64,000 nt of DNA from Ancylostoma caninum (lineage: Eukaryota > Nematoda > Chromadorea > Rhabditida > Ancylostomatidae): positions 1,426,001 to 1,490,000 of the forward strand of contig JBAJFG010000073.1 in NCBI GenBank assembly GCA_037903475.1. The letters run 5' to 3'. Below the pieces are notes generated by a model. The model was given only the letters and a program-made list of their open reading frames with translations, did not search any database and was not told the DNA's origin. Position 1 is the stretch's first letter; the number at the start of each line of letters is the position of its first letter. Made by a program: the position numbers and the translations under genes. Below, piece by piece: positions 36,283-48,324 of this stretch.

Positions 36283-38033
36283 AATGATGACATCATTGTG
36301 GGCAAACACGAGAACAACAACATACAGCCAGACAATTGTGGAGGCAGACTTAGGCAAAAGGCACTTTACAGATGCAGAACTGCATGAGAGCAAAAGTTAC
36401 ATTACGAAGAAACAACAGCAGTAAAGTAACAGCGAAAAATCCAAATTTGCAAACTGGCTCGACCTAGAGGGGTAACCGATGATTCTCAGCATGGCTGCAG
36501 CTTGTCCGGCCAGTAGAGTGAAGAGTGAAACTGAACCTCACTCCAGTTACAAAACCAAAACGAGTCATATTCATGAAAACAATAAGCAAGTAAACAAAGC
36601 CAACGTGTTGAAGTAGAAACCAGCTATTTCGAAACGAATTTCCAGCAAATTCCGCCAAAACACCCCGGGACCAGCTGAAAGCCCCTACAATAATGCTATT
36701 ATCGAAGAAAATCCTCTTAGAAAGCCAGCAAAAAGGCTGAAGGACGAGCGAAACCCCGAAATTTCCAAGAACTCGATCCATAGGTTGAAAAGTGTACCGC
36801 AACGCGGACTTACTACGGTAATGGCGTGAAACGGCGCACCAAAAGTGAATGGGCTCCGCACGGAAAACTCGGCGTTTCCTTTAAATTTGGGACCAAAGCG
36901 ATGATTATTTGGGTTTCTTTCGCTTCTTCTTCAAAGTTTTACTGCTTTCCTTGTTTGGATTTGTGCATTGAGCCTGTACGACTATAAATAAAGCGCTGAG
37001 GGCTTTCTTCCTGAGTTCCGTTCAGTTTTAAGAGCTGTTGAAGTCACGCTTGGGCAACTTTCGATTTACTTTTGCTTGGTAGCCCTAGAGTTTCGCTTGC
37101 TTAGTTTTGTTTCGTTAGCTCTTTTCTTTTTATTTTTTGAGGACTGCTCACAAGAAGCCTGAAGATTCTTCCATCAATAATTATTTGAAATTTTGTATTT
37201 GCGAAGTGAATTTCCGCTGAAGCTTCTTTCGCATTGCGCTTTAGCTAGTTAGCTTTGTTCAGAGTTAATGCTTTCTTGACTTCTAAATGAGACAATTTCT
37301 CCAGGATGCATTCTATTTTATCTTTTATATTAATTCTCAACACGATTCCTGAGAGAGTCTTAGAATTCGAAACTTGTTATGTTTCACCATGTCCGGTGTT
37401 CAGGCAAAATTCCCTGCATTGTTTGGCTAGCTTTCCCTCAAAAATCGTAAAATCTTAAACTTCACCAATAGTTCATTTGATGTGTTGATGTTAGCACACT
37501 GATACATATTGTACCGTAAAAACATTTTTGTGCGGTAGGGTCATTGAAAGTAAGCATAGTAAAATGCCAACTTTACCTAGAAGATGAGGGTTTACTGCTA
37601 AATAACGTTGATGCTTGTGGTCAACATATCAAATGTCACAGTGTGCTAAATTTGAAGTGATTCTAAAGGTAAAGGGTCGCAGTAAAAAATGAATACAGAT
37701 TCATGATCAGCGCATCAGATAACTGCTTAGGCAAAGTCATGGGGAGACTAGTTCGAAATTTTTGGAGCAGAACGTAATATTGTCAAATTCCCCCTTTGAA
37801 GTAAGGTCAGTGAAAGGGATAGGGTTTTGAAACTTCCATTTGAAAAGCCAGTTTCATTCTGCATGCTTCTCAGCGCCCACGTGTATGTTTGACCACTGGA
37901 CGGATTCCTATTTTGAGCTAAGATTTCTGATTTGGAAAAGGAGCAAATTTGTGCAGAATTCGATGGTATTTTGTATTGCATTTCGTTCCGTTTCTACTAT
38001 GTCTTGCATATTGTAGGCTCTAATGAATCGAAT
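36283..38033. other. Divergent intergenic region between ifet-1 and rps-1
   Basis: About 1.75 kb separates the two 5' ends, so both promoters should lie here. I see a CT/T-rich stretch around 36900-37150 but no motif I can name. The open frame 36464-36802 (minus) has no support. Confidence 0.5.
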
Positions 38034-38045
38034 TCTGTTTTCAGC
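38034..38045 (+). promoter_or_regulatory. Probable spliced-leader acceptor of rps-1
   Basis: Ctgttttcag ends at 38044, 17 bases before the ATG at 38062. The short leader cttggtttccgctaatc follows. This is the usual arrangement for SL1 trans-spliced nematode ribosomal-protein genes. Confidence 0.7.
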
Positions 38046-38061
38046 TTGGTTTCCGCTAATC

Positions 38062-40350
38062 ATGGCGGTCGGTAAAAATAACAACAAAATGGGCAAGAAG
38101 GGAGGTAAGAAGAAGGCCGTTGATCCCTTCGCTCGTAAGGAGTGGTACGATATCAAGGCGCCCTCAATGTTCTACAACCGCCAAGTTGGCAAGACGCTGA
38201 TCAACAGGACACAAGGAACCAAGATCGCCTCTGAGGGTCTCAAGGGACGTGTGTTCGAGGTGTCATTGGCTGATTTGAACGACTCTGAGGCTGACTTCAG
38301 AAAGTTCAAGCTTGTCTGTGAAGATGTGCAGGGCAAGAACGTCCTCACCAACTTCCACGCCATGTCCATGACCCGTGACAAGCTGTGTTCCATCGTCAAG
38401 AAGTGGCACGTAAGTATTTTTTCAGTTAGTATCCAGAGTTTTTCTTATACACTATGTTTTTTTTTCTTGGCTCATGCACCACTTTCAGACTTTGATCGAA
38501 GCCAACGGTGTTTTCAAGACCACCGATGGATACGTCCTGCACCTCTTCTGCATTGGTTTCACCAAACGATCACCAAACCAGGTTAAGAAGACCACTTACA
38601 CAAAGGCCTCGAAGGTCCGAAAGATCCGCGCTAGGATGCTCGAGCTGATGAAGAAGGAGGTGAATATTTATTTCCAGTATTAGTTTGTCTTTCTTCCAAT
38701 ACTTATTTCTCTTTGTTTCTTTCTGTTGTTCTGATTCATATCAGCGAAGCCTTTGCTGCATATGTTTGACGCACTATTGTCCATTCGTCGATGGACGATG
38801 GTCAAGTTTCTATTTTCTTTGAAGAATTATTTTCATTTCCATTTAATACGTCTAACAACGTGCTAAAACAAAAGAAAAAAAAGGAACACCATGAACTCTA
38901 ACTAAGATTAGAACAGAACAATCAAACGAGTTGAACATTGAGTGCCGGACCCTTCTAGAATCAGTTTCACAACCCACATTAGTATAATATACTGAATATC
39001 TAACTTGTTGGTTATGTTGGTGGAGAAGAGAATGTTTTACTTGTCAATTTCAGGTATCAGTTCTAAAGTATTTAGTCAGGAGTAGCGTGGTTTTTTCTTC
39101 CTGGGGCATAGTCGCTGACTAACAATCATATATGCCATGCTCAGAACATGGAGATATTTCTCTCTAGTTACCAGTAAAGTTTAGCCACTCAAAACAAGCC
39201 TTTTCATGTGCCAAATTCTTGTCTCTTTTCTTGTGATTCTGTTGAATATGGCGGGTTCCCTGCTGTAGCATTCGCGCCTACTCAATATATGTGAAGTACT
39301 GCGTTGCTGATCCATGTAACGTTTCAGCTTGCTCCTTATACACGTCCGTCACTTTCAGTTATTCGCTCCGTACTTACCGATTTAATTTTTTAAGACAGCG
39401 TCTTAGAAACAACGCATTTGCTTCCTATCGTTGGATAGTTAACGAAGTACGAGAAGAGCTTTCTTTACAAACTCTGTAGCTGGTGTCATACTTCTCTGGC
39501 GGTCATAGTTATCACATCTTTCTAGAGAAGTTAATCACTATGGCGAGCCAATATTTTCTGCAAAACTTGAGATGGTCTTGTGTCATAAAACTTCTATCAT
39601 TTCACGCACACATCCATTTTGTGATTTACATCATCGAATTTCGCTGCCTTCATGAAGTGTCAAATGCCAATATTCAAGCCCTTGGTGAGTGTTAATTCCT
39701 GTAAAATAACTAATGAGTGCTCATCGACCCCTCACATAGTCACAAATTTGGCAAATGGATTAGTTTTACTCCTGCACCTGTCTTTTTAGATGCAGTGGAT
39801 TGGATAACTTTTGATCAGAGTTGGAGAACCTCAAACTGGAAACTGCTGATCGCAATTGTTTAATTTTTCCAGGAAAAATTCATAACTATTAACCAGCACC
39901 CATTTTAGCTTTCCGGTTTGTTCGGAAGTTGTGTAGATTGTAGTTTTGGATGAAACAGTGGATGTAAGATAGGACATGTACCTTATTACTGGAAATAATG
40001 AGTATTCAGATAGTGGGTGTGTGGGCGAAAACTTCATTAAATTAACACAGGGGCTTCACCATGATGCTACCGTGTACTTTTCTTATCTATTGCAGGTCTC
40101 CGGATGTGACCTGAAGGAGGTGTGCTCCAAGCTGATCCCAGACTCCATTGGCAAAGACATCGAGAAGGCTTGCCACGGATTGTATCCCCTCCAGGATGTG
40201 TACATTCGCAAGGTCAAGATCCTTAAGAAACCTCGCCTCGACATTGGCCGCCTCATGGAAATGCACGGTGATTCCGTCACAGTTGGCGCAGACGGTGAGA
40301 AGGTTGATCGTCCTGACGATTATGAACCTCCAGTACAAGAAACCGTCTAA
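38062..40350 (+). CDS. rps-1: 40S ribosomal protein S3a (eS1), 3 exons, 257 aa
   Basis: This is a structural protein of the small ribosomal subunit near the mRNA exit and platform. The exons are 38062-38409, 38489-38659 and 40096-40350 (TAA), all joined in phase 0 with gtaagt and gtgaat donors and tttcag and ttgcag acceptors. The basic N-terminus [18 protein letters not shown] is followed by [18 protein letters not shown], family motifs [13 protein letters not shown] and [17 protein letters not shown], then [14 protein letters not shown] and the terminal [11 protein letters not shown]. Length and ends match the family closely. I chose ATG 38062 rather than the in-frame ATG at 38023 because a splice acceptor lies between them. 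Intron 1 is 79 bp and intron 2 is 1,436 bp with no gene seen inside. The codons are strongly C/G-ending, as expected for high expression. Confidence 0.97.
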
Positions 40351-40493
40351 TTGTTTTTGTTATGCCTCTGGCTATAAATGTTATTTGATTGTTTATTAAT
40401 CGCATATTCAGTTCAGAATGTCAACAAAATATTTATGAGATCTATAACCCAACAATGATCATACGAATACATACAACGGGAAGTTGGTGCCAG

Positions 40494-40524
40494 TGGTGTG
40501 GTGGTGGTGGTGGTGGTGGTGGTG
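40494..40524 (+). repeat. (GGT)n microsatellite
   Basis: About ten GGT/GTG triplets sit between the convergent stop codons of rps-1 (40350) and the insulin-like gene (40532). They are therefore probably in the 3' UTR of the latter, as ACC repeats on its sense strand. Confidence 0.9.
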
Positions 40525-40531
40525 AAGCTCA

Positions 40532-43347
40532 TTATCCGAACGGGTTGCAAATGGGGAAAATGTCGGAGAATTCGCAACCCTCTTCGCAGCACTTGTGCAT
40601 CGTCTTCTCGAGGGTGCTGCCAGCCTCGATCGAATCTGTGCTCCGTCGTCGTCTCCTCATTGGGCATATCAGGTTGAACGCGTCGAGAAATGAAGGGCCA
40701 CCTATAAATTGGGAATATTAGGGGTATTGTGATGAGGAAGCAGCTATTTTGGGTTTTGTTCAAGTTTCATGGGAGGCATGAGAGAGATCATGGAAATATC
40801 GGTATCATGGCCCAAATTTTCAATTCATTGCCATCTTACGGGTGTGGATTGATGCAGTTGGAGAGTGCAGCGCGACCGAGCTCTGCTATTTGTCATCTCA
40901 TCCTGCTGGCCAATCGCACAGCTCGGCTAAGTAACACTTTCGAAGTACAACCCCTTTCACCCCATCACCACGCAAGATAGGACCCATCTTTCCCATGTGT
41001 GGTTTTTGGTAAGATTTCAGTTTTTGTTCAAAAAGGAACCAGCGGTGTTTGCCTGTGAAGCTAGTTCGAATTTCCCATAGACTACGTCACCTTCGCATGC
41101 ACTAATAAGTGATGCCCAGTGGGGTTGAGTGGTTTCAAAATGGAGAATGATAGCCATCTAGAAAGAGATGTTCGATTTCATCTGCGTTCGGGAAACTACT
41201 GTACAAAAAAAGACCTTTACTATTGTTCCGGTACAAATAAAAAGTAATGCACGGATTATGATGAAAAGTGGTGTTTGGAAGATGATTTGTGGGCTTCAGA
41301 TAAAAACCAATTCTAACGTTCCCATGCACATGATATCATGAAAATGGGGTAATTTTTTTTTTTCTGAGGAGTTGTGTTGCGTATGTGGCACTTTTTGCTG
41401 CATGGTAATTTGCTACATCGTTTTCCTCTTGAAGGTTTCGTCGTATAACTATTGGCAGTGAGAATTTCAATGAAAAATAAACAGAACGCGGGTTCCGTGA
41501 TCAAAAATGAGAAAATGTAAAGAATGAGTGTCTAGTACGCGTACATACTTTGGATCGAATAGTGTACATGTTCGGTGCATCCATATTTATTTATTCAGTC
41601 TCGAATTTGATCGAAAATTGGGATGTTCGAAAAAGAGAGCCATGCGGAATAAATAATGGAGGATTTATAGGATTCACTTTCCGCAGATTTGGACTTTTTA
41701 AGCCGTTTGCTAAATTTGTGTTGCGATTAATTTTTTTTTTGATCAATCGATCAACCAACCAAACCGTTTGTCCCTCGTTACCAACCCGATGGGCACTATT
41801 CCACATTAGGGGCCCCAAAATTTTCGAAAAAAATCTTTTCGCCGAACTTCGTATAGGGGGAGGGTTATTTGAGGCTGAGCACGAATATCGTATTCATTTT
41901 GTACCGTAGCCCCATTTTTGCAGGGTTAGTGTAATTGGTTACCTCATGGAATTCGCTCAAATTTCGCACAAGGGGGTTATTTGAGGTGCTGAACACGAAT
42001 ATGGTATCCGCTTTGTACCATGGCCCAGTTTTCGCGGGTGTACGGTAGATATCGGTAGTAAATTTGGAGAAAATGTCGGTTTAGGGTGGAAAACGAAGGT
42101 GTCACGCAAAATAATGTTGATGATCGTGATCAGCGCCTAGAACAACCCCTCTACGCAAAATTTGAGAAGAATTTGTGAGATACCGTATCTACAGTACACG
42201 TACCGTAATCCTGCATAATTGAGGTTACGATACAAAATGAATACGATATTCGTGTTCAGCACCTCAAATAACCCTCCCATACAAAGTTCCTGCGGAAAAA
42301 TTTTTCTGAAAATTTTGGGGTCCCTAGTGTGGAATAGTGCCCGATGTGATTTTGGAATGATCATTTTGAGTAACTCGATCATTCGAATAACGACTTGAAT
42401 GTCCGTGATAAGAATGCGAAAAAAATCAAGGAAATGCCGCCAATCTGGTGGGAAATCTTCCGCAGGTTTGTTGAAGGAGCAAGGGAATTCCTTCTGAAAG
42501 GCATGCTGAGGTACAGTTCTTTTCGAAAAGATAGACGGTTCCGTGAATGCAGAAACATGCTGGGACCCGAACGATGAACCCGGAGACAACGCGCCAAGTG
42601 AGAGGAGGGTCGATTAGGCCCCGCCGTGATTCTGGAACCGCAACATGAAACACAACAGAACTATCTTTTCAACACGGACTGTACAATGTAGTTCGTTATT
42701 GTTTTCTTTTGTTTTCTTCTACCACACTTTGTTGTTTTTTCTAACTTCTTCCCCACCGAGGAGTTTATACCACAGACCAGTGTGTCGCTTGCACGCGCTG
42801 CATCACCTGTTTGGACAGGTCTGGACAGAAAGCGGGAGAATTGATCGTGATTGAGAACAGTGTTATTAACGGAAAGCGCGTATACGCAGACAATCAGAGT
42901 CCTACTTCGCACGTGGTGGTGCACGTGTTAGCGAGTCTGAGGGATTTGCACCAGGGCCAGTGATCTCACTTTCTTTTCTAACAATTCTGGTTTTAGTAAT
43001 CTTTTCGAGTATTGTCGAAGTAAGTACTAATTTAAAATGTGCCTAATTAAGGCATAATAAACAAAAAACCACGGAAGTTTTAATAATCTTTGTTCTTAAA
43101 CAGGAAAATTTGCTAAAACTTCAGTCCACTCCACTGTAGTCCTCTCTATCTATTCATTTCTGCATGATCTCGTAGAATTTTTGCAATTACACAGAGAATC
43201 CGAACCTGGCGGGCATAATTTAAGCGAGCCGTGCTTTGGCTTCTGTTGTCGGACGACGTCGCGGCTGACCAGAGACGTTCGCGAGAAGATGCCGAACGAG
43301 TACGTGACTGCGACCAGCGCCAGGAGTAGTAGCACGGCCCGATGCAT
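40532..43347 (-). CDS. ins-18: Insulin-like peptide precursor, 2 exons, 103 aa
   Basis: This is a secreted ligand of the insulin/DAF-2 pathway by family. Exon 1, 43347-43206, starts MHRAVLLLLALVAVTYSFG, a clear signal peptide, and ends SLKLCPP. It joins in phase 1 (donor gttcgg) to exon 2, 40701-40532 (acceptor tttatag, stop TAA). The B-chain region is CPPGGPSFLDAFNLIC (Cys45, Cys60), followed by PM and five Arg (63-67), a furin-like site. A linker of about 17 residues follows, then the A chain KCCEEGCEFSDIFPICNPFG with Cys85, 86, 90 and 99, the diagnostic C-C-x3-C-x8-C spacing. The B-chain sequence and penta-Arg resemble C. elegans INS-18 as I remember it; the exact orthology is inference. 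The 2.5-kb intron contains a foldback element (41791-42342). The gene is convergent with rps-1, with stop codons about 180 bp apart. Confidence 0.92.
41791..42342. repeat. Inverted-repeat element, family B, best copy, in ins-18 intron
   Basis: The terminal arms begin gggcactattccacattagg and end with the inverted tagtgtggaatagtgccc. The inner arms hold gagc/gctgaacacgaatatcg-type sequence and its inverse cgatattcgtgttcagcacc, so about 130 bp at each end pairs. The flanks are gat on the left and gat on the right, a possible 3-bp target duplication. It is 552 bp and has no coding capacity. Relatives are at 8210, 12585 and 15272. Confidence 0.8.
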
Positions 43348-44750
43348 AATACCTGGAAAAGGAGTGGCAGCTGAAGATGCCAGCCAAGTAACACCGCAAA
43401 GGAACGACGAGAAGCATCAAAAATCAGCTGAGAAGTAGTTACAAATGTGGAACTTAAGAAGTATGTGGTGAAATCGTAAGCTTGTTAGGCGGTAGAATAG
43501 TTAGTGGGCAAATATTGAGGAATGCAAATAGAGTGAAAAAAATCCTATCTAAACGTAGAATGTAGCCAACGGCACTTAGGGAGGATAGGAATGCGGAAGT
43601 GTGCCCAATATGTTGAACTAAATTGCAGAGAGACTATTTATGCACACATAATAACAAAGTAGAAAGAGCGAATCTGGAATTTATTAGATGTTGATCTGAG
43701 GGAACAGGTGAAATCTCAATGAGAAGGTCGAATAAAACTCTCATTTCGAGCTGTTGAACTGCATAATCCATGAGAATAACACCAATGAGGAAGTACAAGT
43801 GGAAGGCGCAGTTGCGGAAGACAAAAGTAGGAAAGCCAGAAAAGTGCGAGGAACAAAGGGTAGTGTTTATCCAAGTAAAAAATCCAGATATTTTTCACTA
43901 GCATGGACTTATGTAGGTTTTTGCGCAATTAGTACTGAGGTAAGTATGCTTCGGGTAGTAGATAGCCCCTTTTTCGTCAATGTGATATCTTGTGGATAAA
44001 TTGAAATTATGAATCTCTATATCTTATATGTATGCTAATCGGTAGACTCCCCAGAAACTTTGATTTTTTTGTCGAACATTTGAAGAACAGCTTTTGAGTA
44101 TTGGATCTATTAAATGTATGTAAGGCTGCATAGAAAATGAAGCTCCTTCAAGGTTTTCTGGACTGCCCGTCTATATAATTTATGGGAAAGACACCATATA
44201 AAAGGGTTTATGGAAGAATACAACTGTATGTACAGATGGAATAATAAAGAATCAAAAAATGTTTAAAAAAGAATAATAAATGTTACGACTGGAAAATTCC
44301 AAACACTTAAAATCGTCCTGGAAAGCAGTGCTACTTAGTTCGCGAATGTGATCTTTGACACATTGCTTTTATAAAGATTTGGCACCAAAAATGAGTGGAA
44401 CCTTCATTCCCAAAGCTTGTAGGAGTTCATTTCGTCTCTGATTCTGAATCCTTACCTCAAACTTTTGGAATTTCAGATTTTACATCTGCTCATCGTTGAT
44501 AGCCATAAAATCATATTTGTCTCCACCCTAATTGGTAGGAAGCATTCCCAACGACTGCAGTAAATTTATCGGATTGGAATCTTACAATTAGGAACAAGAA
44601 TTTATCAACAATAATATCATGATCTGCATTAAGTAACGGATATGTAGGTCCTACAGCTATAAAACTGTAGTGTTGTGCTGTTGGTTGGAATATGTTATAC
44701 AAGTGCATAGGCATCGGAAGTCCACTCAATTCTTCTCATTTATCAATTTA
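43348..44750. other. Upstream of ins-18; no other gene seen
   Basis: The ins-18 promoter should lie directly above 43347. The open frame 43754-43999 (plus, basic) has no splice or homology support. The remainder is A/T-rich. Confidence 0.4.
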
Positions 44751-45837
44751 TTAGGTCGTCAAGTATGAAATGTCTGATTTTATGAGCGGTCAATTTGACG
44801 ATCTCTGTCTTCGGAGCTTTGCTAGATCACTTCCCATCTTTACTTTCATTATGAAGATACATCCTACAACTTTTAAAATCACCTCCTTGCTCTTCGATCG
44901 ATCATCGAATTTTTTTTGTGGAACTACTCAAGGACCAAAAATCATGTCATTTGGAACATGGGTTCCAACTTCGAGCCATAAGAGCAGAGAAGGCTGACAA
45001 CACTAGTAAAGTATTTAAGAGACATTTGGCTAGTGAAACACTGAACCGCATTCTTCTGGAAAGCTTCGCGCTGTGAAGTGAGCTTTATGGTGAACCTGGA
45101 TCGAGATGAGCTGGACGCTGTAGCGGAAGCGAATAGGAGTGAAAAGAGTTTGTTTTGCGTTTTCCTTCTCTTATTTTATATTCATGTTAACTACTGTGAT
45201 ATTTTTGTTTTACTTCTCCTGCATTGTACTAATGTAAGTGTCGTTTTATCGTTGTGTTCTTACTTGTCCTGTTTTGCTTTTCTGCGCGCGCGTAACCGCG
45301 TGTAAATACATAAATACTAAATACTAAAAATATTAAAATAGGTCTGCGTAAGCAGCAAGATGTTACCTTCTTAACCTAATAATATTTGGGTACTCACGGC
45401 AACATGATAGGAAAAGTGGCTCGGTAAACGAATTTCTGCCGGTTTGACCCTCGAAAGTGGTTGCCAATTCTTGACTATTTCCAAGGAATCCACGCTGCTT
45501 AATCCAGAAGAGCAGGGCTGGAAACCCAACGGCTATTCACTATACTGTGTAAATCTTGCTCTACCTGAACACATCTCCCTTCAGATATTAGGCCACTTCT
45601 TGCTGGAAAAAATGTTGAATTTGCAGAATGATGTTGAAAACGCCCTTCGCCACTTTATCGCCACTTGCTCTCCACGCTTCCAATCTCCTGGCACAACCAA
45701 GCTACATACCATTGGGATGGCGAGGCTGTGCCGATAGCATAGGGATATACATAGATTGTCTGGACTCCATCTTCTTTGAGAAACAATACTCAAAACTTCG
45801 TCATTCAGAATCAGACATTTCATACTTGACGACCTAA
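44751..45837 (+). mobile_element. Mariner relic with both terminal repeats
   Basis: The left end ttaggtcgtcaagtatgaaa and the right end tttcatacttgacgacctaa are perfect inverses, flanked by TA (44749-44750 and 45838-45839). The plus frame near 45530-45735 reads LGHFLLEKMLN, NDVENALRHFIA and TTKLHTIGMARLCR. This matches the C-terminal part of a mariner transposase (the block after the PSDYHLF motif). The catalytic motifs and N-terminus are not recognisable. At 1,087 bp it is somewhat shorter than a full mariner, so it has internal loss as well as stops. Confidence 0.8.
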
Positions 45838-46063
45838 TAATACATGTACCATAAATCTATGCCACAATGCAGACAAACACTAACCAAAATATAACAATTA
45901 GGAGAAAGTGAAGATCAACTATGAAGACAAAGAAGTGAAGATAGAATTAAAACTGAAATGCTTTGGGTCAACAGCAAAATCACATTTTCTCTTATCCAAG
46001 AGCGGTGCATTCACTGGCAACGTAGTTTGTGCCGTGAAATAATGATGTTGTATTGACATAACA

Positions 46064-46334
46064 ATGACGGAACGCTCTCTTGCTGGCAACAATAATTCGC
46101 GGAATGATTTTGGTAACGACGGCGAATCTGATGGTATGCATATGACAAATCAGCTACGGTACTTTCACTATGTGATTTTCAACAAATTCCTGATTGAAGT
46201 GACGTTGTTATACAGAACCTGCCCTGTTCGGGGAAGATTCTGAATCTTCTGGGGCAGTTTGCATGCCAGCAAAATCCCAGGCCGGGTTGTTATCTCTCAA
46301 AAAAAATCATCGCTTGCTGAACACCAAACAGTGA
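46064..46334 (+). CDS. Possible small acidic protein, two exons
   Basis: Exon 1, 46064-46133, reads MTERSLAGNNNSRND and FGNDGESD. It has a gtatgc donor in phase 1 and an acceptor ttatacag before 46216. Exon 2, 46216-46334, reads EPALFGEDSESSG, then VCMPAKSQAGLLSLKKN and a stop after TKQ, giving 62 aa. Exon 2 may instead be left at gttgtt (46287) and continue at 47263 after cttccag (SYSAQCMYTANVHPKG, to a stop at 47408). The DE/S-rich start looks like the N-terminus of a nuclear factor, but I recognise no family. The support is two matching splice sites and composition only. Confidence 0.4.
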
Positions 46335-48324
46335 AGGAGGTCTAATTTTTGAAAAACACTCACCGCTATGAATTTATTCACTTGTTCGATTACTTGTTCA
46401 GGTGTTTATCTATTTGTTTATTTATTTATTTATTCGTATATACGCTAGAGAAATAGCGCACCGCAGACAACATGAAATGCAGAATAGAAAACGCTCGGAT
46501 GAAGGACTGTAAATAACCAGAGAATAGCAAGTGCGAAAAAATCTATTGTACGGTAATTCGTAGTGGGAGCTTCAACTTCCATTGCTTGTAAGCCACATCT
46601 CATCAAGTAGCTAGGAAATCTCTGATCCCACTTTTTTCTGATTCTACGAAGCACTATATATTTTTTGCCTTGCTTTGAACTTCTGAAGAAATTCTCGCAC
46701 GACGTCTCATCGATGACCGACTTTAGCCGCAGAAAAATTTGATTTCCGATAAATTCTCTGGCCAGTAAGCTTAAGAAAACATCGTGTTCCTTAAGAAAAA
46801 TTGAAAAAGAAAGAAGCTGTTCTTGTTTTTCATACCAGAAATGGTAAAGGAAATGTGATAAGTATAATAAATGATGTGGTGCAAATATCCAAATGTTACT
46901 TCGTTGTCATCTAGTGGTACAAATTACACATGGGAAGGAATGAAAGCCGAATAGTTCTGTTACGTTGATCAAAAATTAGAAGAAAACAATTCAAACATCC
47001 AAATATTTGAGGACGAAAAAGCCCTAGGGCTCTTCTCCTTCCTCATACAGCACTAAATTGGTCTCTAATGGTAGAACATTCAATTTTTCCATTTAGTCGA
47101 AGTCGAATTTTTCTGCTTCTGAACATCGAATATTTCGAATAAAAGGAAAATTCGAATGTTCCAACATTGGAGGGGAAAATAGCTTTGAAGCCTTCTCATT
47201 CTCGAACATCATGATGCTCAAATTGTTTCCTGACTTGTTGATTAAAATAACAAACTCTTCCAGTTCTTATTCGGCCCAGTGCATGTATACTGCGAACGTG
47301 CATCCCAAAGGAACAAAATTAAAAGTCCACAAAGAGGGAAATTCCAGAAGTTGGCCGGCTGTCGTGCAGTTGAAGACTTTCGACCCATTTTCTTGTTTCC
47401 CATGCTGAGAACAACCCAAGTTATTACCATGTGAAAATAGAACGAAACAATGGGGATTCTAAGAAAGTGAAGTGCAATTGATTTGTTGCTGGTCAGCGAA
47501 CGCTTACTGACTGCTTAAAAGCAAATAATTACAGTAGAACAGATTGAGCGGTGACATTTCTCGGAAAGGACAGCCTCTCAAGTGTCTGCTTTTGTAGTAC
47601 ATCTAATTAGTCGGAAACAATGCGAAATGTTCTGACAGGTGCAGTTTTTCATGAAGGTGACGTGAGTCGAGCGTGTGAAAAGAACTAAACAGAATTTTTA
47701 TAGTTTCTAATTGTAGAAACGCATTGCTTTCACAAGATCTGAGCACAAAGTTGCACACCTTAAATAAGAAATAATTGAAGGAGATACCGTAGTGTTACTC
47801 CCGATAGGTCATTATTGAAGAAAAAATGTTCAGAAACGAAGAGATTCACCAAAAATGATCCATAAATTTCAGGCTGAGTTCCGGTTTGTCCATTACGGTC
47901 AAATTTGGCCATCAAGATTTGCGCTGACAAGAGATCTTACGCAAATTCTTCCCTCACCCACCGGAATCAATCTATTATAGATCCTCTTAAAAAAACTGAG
48001 AGTTTAGCTTCAGATGAATTTGGTTAAATAAGTAGCCTGGGCAAATTTTTGTGGAGAATTTCAGGTAGATTGCTAAATAAGTGAAAGTCATAGAGAGTAC
48101 TGCAATCACCCATACATACACACTATGTCTACTACTCTACTCTACTACTCCAATCTCTACTACTTTCATAGCTGTTACTATATATGTAGTTCCAAGTAGC
48201 TCCTCGTTTTCATCTTTGGCAGGATCAAGGCTTCTGATTTTTACATAGAGCGGTCAAAAAATCTTATTAGGGAGCCTTTGTAAGAGGTATTGCAACAATG
48301 AGGCAAAAGCTTTTCCTCACAGTG
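46335..48324. other. No other supported gene
   Basis: Only the possible last exon at 47263-47408 mentioned for the preceding model lies here. Sequence around 47090-47160 has short ttcgaat inverted motifs, also seen near 51130-51260, perhaps MITE debris. Confidence 0.4.

Noticed and set aside
38023..38061. Upstream in-frame ATG at 38023 as the rps-1 start
   Set aside because: A tttcag acceptor at 38044 lies between it and ATG 38062, and eS1 proteins begin MAVGK-like; the extra residues are intergenic sequence.
38660..40095. snoRNA in rps-1 intron 2
   Set aside because: Ribosomal-protein introns often host snoRNAs, but I found no convincing C/D box pair or H/ACA hairpins.
40413..40763. 116-codon minus-strand frame with a Thr run
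   Set aside because: It overlaps the true insulin A-chain exon in another frame; its Thr run is the GGT microsatellite.
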